Shown piece after piece: positions 15,893 to 27,190 of a stretch of 64,000 nt of DNA. The DNA is taken from assembly GCA_001414345.1 (NCBI GenBank), contig LLCB01000213.1:1-64000 (forward strand), written 5' to 3'. The notes under the pieces are model-generated. The model was not told the DNA's origin and did no database searches. It worked only from the letters and a program-made list of their open reading frames with translations. Within the stretch, counting starts at the first letter, position 1, and each line of letters begins with the position of its first letter. A program made the translations under genes and the position numbers. This DNA is from Hymenoscyphus infarciens (Eukaryota > Ascomycota > Leotiomycetes > Helotiales > Helotiaceae).

Positions 15893-16390
15893 ATGTCTTA
15901 TCTCAACGAACCTAACGAGATTAGTAGTATATTAGAGTATATATTAGTAGTATTAATATTAGAAATATCACTTATAATACTATAGTTACTAGTAGTATTA
16001 TTAGTAGCATTGATATTAGAAATATTACTTATAATACTATAGTTACTAGTAGTATTATTAGTAGTATTAATATTAGAAGTATTACTAGTAATAATAGAAG
16101 TACTATTATTACTAGTAATACTATTACTACTGTTATTACTATTAGTTAAGCAGAGTATTTATTATAATAGATTAGGAATATAAGTTCTAAATAGGAATAT
16201 AATCTTTTAAATTAATATAGAACGAGCATTAGCCTCTAAGAACTCTCTAGTCTATATAAGTAAATAAAATACTTAAAGTCTAAAGCCTATTTCTTTATAT
16301 ACTTCTTTAAATTAATTCTCTATATAAGTATAGAAATAGCTTATTTCGTCGGTTTCTTTATCTTAGCTTCGATTACTAATATAATATATT
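15893..16390 (+). pseudogene. Fossil ORF start with RIP-type stops
   Basis: An ATG at 15,893 opens a readable stretch (MSYLNEPNEISSILEYI) that runs into two in-frame copies of a 57-bp repeat. In this frame the stops are TAG/TAA at places where CAG/CAA would restore a Gln, and many Ile/Leu/Val codons (ATA, TTA, GTA) sit where ACA, TCA or GCA would give Thr, Ser or Ala. This is what a Ser/Thr/Ala/Pro-rich coding region would look like after CpA to TpA change. It is probably the 5' end of a transposon gene; the family was not recognised. Strand and start are inferred from this single frame. Confidence 0.4.
15961..16074 (+). repeat. 57-bp tandem repeat (two copies plus degenerate tail)
   Basis: The copies begin AGAAATATCACTTATAATAC at 15,961 and AGAAATATTACTTATAATAC at 16,018, a spacing of 57 bp or 19 codons. 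The first difference is a TCA to TTA (CpA to TpA) change. A degenerate trinucleotide-like ACTATT tail follows to about 16,150. Confidence 0.8.
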
Positions 16391-17092
16391 ATTTTATATC
16401 TATGTTTTTCTAAGATCTCTATCTATTATTCCTATATTAGCTAAGAGCTAAGATTCTATAATTTATATCTTATCTTACTTATATATTAATTAATATAAAG
16501 GCTTTATTTATAGTTTTATTTTTATAATTCTTAATATACTACTCTTATTTATTAATATCTACTTAGACATTTTCTACTACTAGTATAGCTTAGTATACTA
16601 TTATATATTTATCTTTTACTTCTTTATTCTAGTTAGCTCTCTCTTATTTACTAAGTTTCTATTACTAATTAGATATAAATATAGAACTATAACTATCTAT
16701 TAGAGAGTTATTTAAGTCCTTCTTCTATTATTATTTATATTTCTTTAAAATATCTTATTTCTTTCTTTCTTAGAATAAATCCTAACTTATAAGAATTTAA
16801 TAGATTATAGAAGAAAAGCCTTTTATAGACTTTCTAATATACTTAAAAATTAGGTTAATATTTTCTCTTTATTATAGTTTAATAATCTTAGCTATAAAGT
16901 TATTAAAATTATAGGTTAAGTAGTTAATTTAATCTTTAACTATTATAGAGAGTAGAGGTCTAAGTTAATTATATTTTATTTATCTAAGGTTAGAAGCTTT
17001 ATAATACTAGTTTTCTTAATAAAGTTCTTTATTATCTTTAGTATTCTCTTTACTACTATTATTTAGAAGACTATTCTTACTTATATTATTAT
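16391..17092. other. AT-rich, RIP-decayed sequence
   Basis: CpA/TpG-poor sequence continuing downstream of the fossil ORF. In-frame TAA/TAG triplets are frequent and no protein could be read. Nothing else is visible. Confidence 0.6.
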
Positions 17093-17152
17093 CTAGATTA
17101 TTATCTAGATTATTATCTAGATTATTATCTAGATTATTATCTAGTAGACTAC
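17093..17152. repeat. 12-bp tandem repeat (CTAGATTATTAT)
   Basis: Five copies of CTAGATTATTAT start at 17,093, 17,105, 17,117, 17,129 and 17,141. They lie directly upstream of the 48-bp minisatellite. Confidence 0.9.
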
Positions 17153-17156
17153 TATA

Positions 17157-17575
17157 CCTATTAGTAACTTAGAGAGGGAGGGTATTCAGCTAGACAAGAG
17201 GCTGTCTATTAGTAACTTAAGAAGAGAGGGGATTTAGCTAGACGAGGAGCTATCTATTAATAACTTAAAGAGGGAGAGGATTTAGCTAGATAAGAGGCTG
17301 CTTATTAGTAACTTAAGAAGAGAGAGGATTTAGCTAGATAAGAGGCTACTTATTAGTAACTTAAGAAGGGAGGGAATTTAGCTAGATAAGGGGCTACCTA
17401 TTAGTAACTTAAAGAGGGAGGGAATTCGGCTAGATAAGGGGCTGCTTATTAGTAACTTAAAGAGGGAGGGGATTCGGCTAGATAAAGGGTTGCCTATTAG
17501 TAACTTAAGAAAGGAGAGGATTTGGCTAAATAAGAGGCTACCTATTAGTAACTTAAAGAGGGAGAGGATTCCTTT
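17157..17575. repeat. 48-bp minisatellite (~8.7 copies), relatively GC-rich
   Basis: The unit begins TATTAGTAACTTAAAGAGGG and continues with a GGATTTAGCTAGATAAGAGGCTGCC-type half; 48 bp is 16 codons. It is the most G-rich stretch of the AT-rich block. Reading forward from the TTA of TTAGTAACT, stops occur only at two fixed positions per unit and are always TAG or TAA, fitting ancestral CAG/CAA Gln codons; one reverse frame behaves similarly. The first copy keeps TTCAGCTAGACAAG where later copies read TTTAGCTAGATAAG, so CpA to TpA changes are visible between copies. It probably encoded a repetitive peptide, but the direction is uncertain. Confidence 0.85.
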
Positions 17576-20500
17576 AAACTATACTTATTATTACTCTTTT
17601 TATTCTATTCTAGTTTAATTTAGTTTAGCTAGATCTTTTCTTTCTTTTAAAAGTAAAAGGTTAACCTATTTATAACTTAGTATTACTATAGATATTAGTA
17701 GATAACTAGGTTAAAATAGAGTAATAGAGATAGTAAGAGAGTAATATATATTATAAGAGCTATACTAGAGATAATATTAGGAGTAGTTATTTAATATATC
17801 TAAGTAATTTTTATTAAGAAAGAGGATTATTTTATTAAAATGATTTTATATATATTTAGCTATATCTATAAAGTTAGAAGAATTAGTACTTAAGTATTTA
17901 ATTAGAGTACTAACTAGAAATAACTAAAAAAAACTCTAGAATAAGTAATAACTAAAAGTAGACTAATAAAAAGGTAGAATATAATAAAATATAATTAAAA
18001 ATCTTCTAACTTCTTAAGTAAAATTATTTAAGCTAAAGTATCTAGTATTTAAGGATTATCTCTTAGTTATCTACTTATAAGCTATATCTAGAAAGTTAGA
18101 AACTTAGGCTAAATTCTAGCTACTAGTATTATAATAACATTATACTCTAACTTTTGTTCTTTAATCTTCTACTATTTATATTACCTATACTATATATAGT
18201 TCTTTTATACTACTACGACTCTTAAAATATAGTATATATTCATTTCCTCTGTTAAGCCTTCTATAACTATTATTATAATAATAATCGATTTAATACTTCG
18301 CGCTCTCTTTAAATCAACGAATATATAATATAATAAAACTAACCTAGGCTCTTAACTAATATTAATTTATACTATATACTTTATAAATAGTTTATAAACG
18401 AAAAATCGTAATACGCTTAGAAGTTTCTAAAGAGCTCGAAAGAGTATAAAATAGCTATAATAGAAATTAAAAAATTATCTCTTAAAATAAATAGTATTTA
18501 CTAGACTAAAATAAACTAAACTAATTAATATTTCCTATCTTCTCTAATATAATAACATATTATATTCTATATATAAAAATATAATATTATTAAGAAAAGT
18601 AGCGAAAAAAACTAGTAAAATATAAATAATTTATATAAAGAACTTTAAGTTAGACACTTCTATTTAAAGAACCTTTATCTAAAATTTGTTTAATTATATT
18701 AATAAAAAATTAATAACTTTATTAAGTTAAAAGCCTAAAAGTTAAGTAAAGAGAAGTTATTTAAGATTAATAAAGGAACGATTAAATAGAAGATAGCTAT
18801 AAGCTTATAGCTCTACTCTACTTAAAACAGTAATACTTTAATTCTATTAATTAAGCTAGAGAGCTTAAAAAACAGGAAAGTAAATATATAATAAGAAGTA
18901 GTATAGTAATTAGAATTAAAAGACGTCTATTAACCTACTCTTTTATTTATATATAAAATAGTATAAAAACAATTATAGAAAACCTAGGAAACGGTTATAA
19001 AAGAATATACTAATTCGCTTTCTTAAGATATAATTTCTATTTATAAATTAACCTTATCTATTTACTAAACTTAGTAATATAAACCTATCTACCTCTCTAA
19101 AAATAGAACTCTAAAATCTAATAGTATATCTTCTAAATTAGAGCTATTACCTTTACCTAATAATTAATATCTACTAAAGATTTAATAATACTAGCTATAT
19201 TCTTTACTAAATATAGAAACCTTTCTATAAAATTAAACTATTAATAGTTTAATTCTATAGAATATTTATATATACTATACGATTTATAAAGTATAAAGTA
19301 TTAGCTAAAGAATAAAAAACAGATACTAAAGATAGATTATTTAGTAGTAGTTAAGAAGAAGCCTATTTTTAACTAATTTTATATACTAAAAAATAATTTA
19401 ATAATAATAGAAAAAGACTTATTAATATCTAAATTATAAGAGCCTAAATCGCTCTTATAATTTAGTATTAAAATAGGATATATATATATTAAAATATAAG
19501 AATATTTAAAACATTATAAAGAAAGATAATTACTAATATGTTTAAGAATACTAACGTTGTATTATAAAGGGCTAGATTTTTCTTCTATATATAAGAAGTT
19601 GAAAAAACCTAGCTAGATATATAACAAATAACCTTAGAATAATACTAGCTAGCTTAGTTTTAATTATTATTAAGATAATATTATTCTACTACTATAAATA
19701 TACTTAGTAAATAATAGAAGAATATTCATTCCTCTTAGTTACTATCCTTAAGTTTAATAATAACTTAAACGTTATTTTAATAATAAGAACTAGTACTTTA
19801 ATACTTCTTTTAGATAAGCTCTTAAGACTTATTATTATTAGTATTAGTATTATTAATATCTATATTAAATCGATATTTATACTTAAGCTCTAAGACCTTT
19901 TACTATTTAATTTATTAGTTATGTTCTAAGTAAGTATAAAGAAAGGCTTACTTAATTAGACTTCTTATACTTTTAAACATCTAGCTTAGTAGTGTTATAG
20001 AATTCCTTAAGCTATAGTTTATTAGTAAAAGAATAAGAGAGATAGTTTTATATTTCTTATAATAGAGATACTCTTAAGAGTTAATTAGTAATATAATAAG
20101 TCTTTATACTAATTAGCTATATTCTTAAGCTTATATATCTCCTTTTTAGTCTTAAATAAGAGAATAACTATTTCCTCTTACTTCTTAATAATAGCTTTTA
20201 ACTAGCTTAACTTATTATAAATACTATTAAACTTAGTTTATAACTTAACTAAGAAAAGGGATTTTAGAAAAAGCTAAAGTTATATATTACTTTAAGTAGT
20301 AAAGAATTCGTTCTTACCTATACTATCTCTACTAAAGTTATAAAGTCGTTAACTTATATAGCTTAGTATACTAGCTAGAAGTGCCTAATTAACTAGGTTA
20401 TTATTAGTAGGTTTACTAGTAGAAGTATTAAGAGTATTAGAAGTAGATATAGTAATAAATTAATAATAAGATAATATATTAGAATAATAGGTATTTAAGA

Positions 20501-20641
20501 GGTTATAGTAAGAAAGTTCTAAGAGGTTAACTATAAGAGCTTATAAGAGAACGAGAGTACTAGAACTTATACTAGAGGCGACAGGTTATAATAATAGTAT
20601 ACGATAAACTTAAGAGTTTATGTCTTAATATAAAGTTCTAT

Positions 20642-20770
20642 AATAAGCCGAAGACGTATAGTAAGGCTAAAGACGTATAATAAGGCTAAAGACTTATAAC
20701 AAAGACTTATAATAAAGACTTATAATAAAGACTTATAATAAAGACTTACGACGAAGACTTACTAGAAAAG
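20642..20770. repeat. 13-bp and ~20-bp tandem repeats
   Basis: Two copies of an AAGACGTATAGTAAGGCTA-like unit are followed by four copies of AAAGACTTATAAT (starting at 20,701, 20,714, 20,727 and 20,740) and a decayed tail containing CGAAGACTTACTAG. Confidence 0.8.
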
Positions 20771-20878
20771 CTTTTATAAGGTTAGACGTAAAGGCTTATA
20801 ATTTATAAGAAAGACTTATAATAAAAGCTTACTAGAGAAGAATAATTAAAAGGCTATTAAGTAATAAGATTATATTAA

Positions 20879-20911
20879 GTTAAAGTTAAAGTTAAAATTA
20901 AAGTTAAAGTT
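20879..20911. repeat. GTTAAA hexamer repeat
   Basis: Five to six near-perfect copies of AGTTAA/GTTAAA in a row. Simple repeat in the AT-rich block. Confidence 0.8.
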
Positions 20912-23900
20912 ATTCTAAAGTAGGGAATTAGTAGAGCCTTTACTAAGCTATAACACTAAGGCTTTATTTAGTTATATATTAAGTTAGGTCTTTATCTATT
21001 TATATATTTAGGTTTATTTACTCTTTAAATAACGTTCTTTTAATAAAATCTCTTTATATAGTTTAACTATCTATTTATCTTAAACTATACTACTTTATAC
21101 TTACTTAGTTTACCTCGTTTTTATTAAAGCTATATCTAGTAATAATTATATTAAAACCTTTAATATAATCTCTATAATTTTTATTATTTACCTCTTTACT
21201 ATTCTTACTATCTTCTATATTATTCTTATTACTACTATTACTATTACTATTTTCCTTACTATTAATATTATATTTAAAGAGAACGTTACCTTAGTCTAGA
21301 GTAGCGTCTAAGGTAGTATTTAAATATATTAAAGATATAGTTAAGAGAAAAATATAGATTCTTTAAAGTATATCTAGATATTATTAGTCTTTATAAGAAC
21401 TTCTAAATTAAACTTATATTTACTTACTTTTAAGCCTATTTTTAAAAATCTTATTCTTAATATTCTTATAATAATTTAATAAGGACTTAGCTATAAGTAC
21501 TCTTTTAATAATTTATATATTCTATAAGTAGAGCTCTTATAGTATTAAAAAATAAGAATAAGAAATTAAAAGTACTTAAAGTATATTAATTAACTAATTT
21601 ATTACTTAAATCTATTTAGAAATTATAAACTTAACCTCTTTAATAGCTCTCTTATACTTTAAAATAGTATTAATTCTATATAGAATAGTAATATTATTTA
21701 TAAAACTTATAAACAAGCCTAAGTTCTCTTTATCTAAAAGACTAAGTTAAGTACTTATTCTAATCTTATACTACTATATCCTATGATTTAATTCTTCTTT
21801 AAGAGATATAGAGTTAAATATTTATAATAATATTAGTAATAGATTATAATTTTTAAGTAGTTAATTATATAATCTTTAGATTTCTTAACTTCTTTTAACT
21901 ATAAAGAGTAAGTAGTAGAATAAGGCTTTTATATATTCTACTAATTTTTTTATACTCTTTATATTAAAATAGTTATAAATATTCTAAACTTCTTAAACTT
22001 ACTAAGTAGCTAGTTTATAATATTTATAAACCTCTACTTTAATTTAGAGATAAATTTAAGAGTTTTAATACTATTTATAATTTATACTTTTAACCTCTTA
22101 ATCTTTATATCTTTAACTAGTTCTTAATAACTCTTATACTAATAATTTATATATATATTCTAATAACTATCTAGTAGAACGTTTTCTAGATAAATAATAT
22201 AGAATAATCTCTAAAGAGAAGCGTCTTATTCTTTTAGATACTTATTTTTTAATATTAACTCTAGAAAGCCTAAGAGTATTAAAAACTAATTAGCATTTAT
22301 CCTTATAAGCTAGAATTCTATTTAAATAAGTAAATAGTCTTTCCTTTATTACTATTAATATAGCTTCTTTCTTTTTCTTAAACTACTTCTCTTAAATATA
22401 TTAATAATCTTATAATTTATACTATATATCGTCTTTTTTATCTATTAATTTACTTATAATAAGATAAGCTTAAGTAGTAGTAATAGTATTCTTATATTAA
22501 GTATAGAGAGATTAAGTTCTCTTATATCTTTTATTTAAAGTAGAACTAAGTTCTTCTCTCTATATAAGTCCTTAATATTTTATTTAGATATTTAGAAGAG
22601 CTTCTCTTAATAAAGTAGAGTATATATAATAGATTAAGACTAAATAACTTTTTAAGAACTAGTCTCTTTCTACTTTCTCTCTATTACCTAATCTAAGAAA
22701 TTATTATTAGTAAGTACTCTATTATAATTAATAATCTAAAGTATAAGAGTATTAATAAAAAGCGTTTATAGTATATCTTATCTTATATATTATTTTAAGG
22801 TACTCTCTCTTAAGATAAGACTAAAATTTATATATAATATTATATTAAAATATAATATATACTTAGTTAGAAAGTTAATTAAATATTAATTTTAAAAGAT
22901 ATATTATAACTTAAAAAGTCTCTTTATAATAAAAATTAATAAGTTAGAGGGTTATTCTATACTAGTAGACTACGTTTATTAACCTAGTCTAATCTAATCC
23001 TTTAAATTTATCTCTAGCTTTGTTTTTAGTTATAGCTACTTAAAAATAATAAGAATAACTATTATTAGGAATATTAGCCTTTAAACTATTCTCTTCTTTA
23101 GAAGAAAGTATTATACTATCCTCTACCTTATTAGACGTAGAAACTACTATATCTATTTCTACTATACTAAGAGTAATATTAGATTTAGATTTAGAGTCTT
23201 AAATAAAGAATTTACTACTACTATAGAGCTACTAACTAAAAGGCGGATTTCCTTATCTCTTTTTACGTTTTTATTAAAAATTACTATCTTAGCTCTAATT
23301 ATATAGAGTTATTAGTCTATTATTATTATTATCTTAGAAGAAATAAGTAGAGTATATATAATCTAAAGATAGAGAAATAGTCTACTTATAGTCTAGTTAA
23401 TGTTTATTAACTTTAGTATTAAAAAGCTCTTAATATCTATTTTCTACTAGTAACTAGTTATAGTAGATATATACCTATATTTTTTTAAAATTAGGAATAT
23501 AATAATAATACTAGCGAATAAGCAACTTTTATAATCCTATTATCTAAGAATATTAGGAAAGCTTTCTAACTATAAAAACTTTATAAAAGAGCTTAAGAAG
23601 TTATAAATTAAAAGTAGATTATAAAAAGATAGTAGTAGTTAGAAAAAACCTTTCTTTAATAATTATATATACTCTTATATATAGGCATTTATAGTACTAG
23701 ATATTTTTTTCCTTTATAGTAGCTAAAATATATTAGCTTATAAAATATACTAGAATATACTTAAAGATTATACTTATAAAATAAGTAATAAACTACTTTA
23801 TAAGAAGATATTATATAAGTATAAGGATATTTATAAGCTGAATTTCTATTAAATAATACTTAACTAAGAATAGGTATTATATTACTCTAATTATACTTCT

Positions 23901-26805
23901 AAAAATCGTAATTAGATAAATTAGTATACTTTTCCTTAAGTTAGAAGCTAATTAATTTATCTCTAGAGTTTAATTTAATATCCTCTACTCTCTCTCCCCC
24001 TCCTCCTCTCTCTTTTTTAGAATCTCTATTATAAAAGCCTTAATTATAATTATTATCTAGATTATAATTATTAAAAGAAGAGAGCTAATAAGAGTTTAAT
24101 AATTGCTTTAATTATTAGCCTTCTTATATATAAAGAGATAAATTACTATTTATCTTTTAATATATATATAATCTTATCTTAATAAGATAATTATATTTAT
24201 TAATAGATATTTAAGGAGTTAAAGAGAATTTGTTATTAGAAAGGCGTACTTAGTAGCGGTTTTTTAAAGATATATTAATTTAAAAGAAAGAAAGTTAGAT
24301 ATAATATACGTTAGATAGAAGAGGTTATATTAGTAGTATAGGCCTAGTTAGCTTATTTTAAATAGATATTATATATAGATCTTCTTAGGCCTAAGTAAGT
24401 AGTTTTATAAACGTCTATAAGCTAAATTCTCTTACCTCTAACTAGATTTAATTAATTTCTACGTAGTCTTACTTACTAAAGTAATAGATAAAGTTCTTAT
24501 TATTTCGTATCTATTTATATAGTATATAATTATCCCTTTATTATATATTATTATATATCTCTAACTAATAAGTATATAGCTTTTAGTAGTCTCTTATCTA
24601 AATAATATTTATTACTTATATTATATAATATACTTATAGAAGTATTATAACTAACGTCTTAATAGTCTTTAAAGACTAAGCACTCTCTAGTACGATTTAC
24701 TTTATTTTAACTACTATATACTACCTACTAGAATTACTCTTAAGAATCGCTATTAGTTAAAGCTCTATTCTATTTCTATTATATACTTCTTTACTCTTAT
24801 AATATAATGTTCGCCTTTTACTAAATAAGATATACTTATTCACTCTTCTAAGGAAACCTATATACTTTACTATATATAACCTAAGTTATATTCTAGCTAG
24901 TATATATAAGATATCTAGAAAGTAAGCGAATCTTTAAAACCTTTATAAACTATTATTAACATCTAGTCTAAACTAGTTATTTACTCTACTTAGCTATATT
25001 AAATAAAGGATAAACTTAGGAACTTAGATTTTAATTTAATACCTTAACTATTATAAATAGAACGGATTTATAGAACGTTATATACTTAGGCCTTATAAAA
25101 GATATTATTAATAGTTATAAAGCTCTTAGTTATATAATATTAAATAGAATATAAGGTTATTATAATAAATATAATAATATCTTCTATAAGATTCTTTAAA
25201 ATATTACTAAATAGACTAGTATAAACTCGTTACTCTTTAGTAATCTAATAGCTACTAACTACTATAATCGCTGTTTTTAGAAAGAAGTAGAATTCTTTAA
25301 TAGAAGTTCTTACTAATTTATAGGTAGTCTTAGTTTAGAAAGAGATATAGTAGAGATATAGTATACCTATAATTTAGTAATTCTTATTAATAGAGTTTAC
25401 TAAGATAATCTATAATATAGTTACTAGTATATTACTTAAAGTAAGACTCTTAGTCTTTCTTTACTCTAAAATACTAAGTACTACTTATAGCTACTATAAG
25501 TACCTTGTACTAGGTTATATAACTACCTTTATTATTAAAATTATTACTATTATCGTTTTAATTACTCTTATTTATTAAAATAGATAAAAGAAATAAAGTA
25601 TTAGATAATATCTCTTATAAAGTCTATACTAAGTAAATAGCTTTCTTTTCTCTACTACTATCTAGGTAAAACTTAACCTATTATCCTAAAAGCTAGCTAT
25701 AGTAAGGATTTGCCTAATCCTATCTATATTATCTAGCTTTAATTTCGTCTAGCTCTATTATAATTTATAGTTAATAGATTATCTTATTTTATAATATATA
25801 TACTAGCAAAACTATTACTTTATAGTAAGTTATTATTATAAAATCTTGTTTATAAAATACTACTTCTTAAAACAACTATTCTAATAAGTATTTATCTTAG
25901 ACGAACTTATATAGAATAGTACTTTCTAAATATACCCGTTAGAATAACTCTATATATATATATATAATAGAAGTAAGAGTAAAGTTTATAGTAATATTAC
26001 TAGTAACTTTACTAGTAAAGTTTATATAAGTTTAACCTATATTAGATTAGTTATAGTAAAAGGATTAGAAAGATTAAGTTTTCTAGTTTCTACCTAGTTA
26101 CCTTCCTTTAGTAATAAAAGTACCTCCTATTTAGCTAAGGATTTAACCTCTCTATTAAATAAATTAAGACTTAAGACTTTTTATTTTAAATTATAGAACG
26201 AAATAACTTAATAATATTAGTATATTTAGTAGTAAAAGTTTATATATATATAACGCTTTACTCTCTAGTATAGTCTTCTCTATCTACTACCTTATACTAG
26301 GTTACCTATAACCTTTCTATATTAGTTAAAATTCTTATAACTTCTTATAATATAATAGAGTTTATTTATCTCCTAACTACCTCTTAGCTACCTCTTAACT
26401 ATCTTATTATATATTATTTAAAATTACTATTAGTTAGAGAATAAGTTTATTTAGCTTTTTCTCTCTCTACTAACTATACTAGTAAAGATAACGAAGTTCT
26501 ATCTAGTATAATTTAGTAACTATATAACCTCCTTATACTCTTATTATCTTTAAAATCGTTATACCTTTTTAATAGCTATCTTAGTAGCCTTTCTCTTATT
26601 ATTTAGTACTAAGAAGGTAATAGATAAAACCTTATAGATTCTATACCGACTATACTTTAATAAGGAGATAATAGGATATATAGCGTAAGATCTTTATTAT
26701 ACTTAGCTTTGTTTTTATTTTTTTTAGTTTCTTTTTAGCTATTTAAAGCTAGTGCTATATAAACGTACTTAGACTCTACTTTATTAGTAGAAAGACTACG
26801 CTCGA

Positions 26806-27002
26806 TTACCTAGTATTACTTAGTATTACTACTACTAAGGTAATTAAGAAATAAGTCTATAACCTAGTATTACTATTATTAGTATTAAAGTAATTAATAA
26901 ATAAATTAATTATCTAGTACTATAACTACTAAAGTAATAAATAAATATATTAGTTCTAAGATAATCTAAATAAATCGATTACCTAGTATTATTAGTTTTA
27001 TT
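26806..27002 (+). repeat. Degenerate inner edge of the right satellite array
   Basis: Four to five badly decayed units of the same satellite as at 27.2-32.9 kb, recognised by CTAGTATTA linkers and GTAATTAATAAATAAATTAA cores. They mark the inner border of the right array and are separated from it by about 190 bp of unrelated sequence. Confidence 0.75.
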
Positions 27003-27190
27003 TACTTATTAGTTAAAGTAGTAGCTAAGTATATAAATCTAGATAAGCCTATATATATATTAATTAAATAAAAATTAAGTATACTAATAAGTATACTTAA
27101 TCTAAGAGAAGATTCTTATAACTATATTACTTAAAAGTCTTTTAAAAACGTATTAGACTTTCTCTTTTTCTTATTTAATAGTACTATTAA
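27003..27190. other. Non-satellite interruption with a 12-bp-arm hairpin
   Basis: AT-rich sequence that does not follow the satellite pattern. It contains a perfect inverted repeat with arms ATTAAGTATACT (27,074-27,085) and AGTATACTTAAT (27,090-27,101) around a 4-nt loop. It could be a small insertion into the array or a remnant of the core. Confidence 0.6.

Larger units (their letters stand above)
17576..26805. other. AT-rich, RIP-decayed gene-free sequence
   Basis: Uniformly CpA/TpG-depleted. No credible ORF, tRNA or terminal repeat was found. A pyrimidine-rich strip (CTCTCTCCCCCTCCTCCTCT) lies near 23,990. The two short tandem repeats inside this span are listed separately. Confidence 0.75.

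Noticed and set aside
1206..26805. One giant palindrome covering the whole AT-rich block
   Set aside because: Sequences just inside the two arrays (1,206-1,300 and 26,700-26,800) are not reverse complements; only the satellite is inverted.
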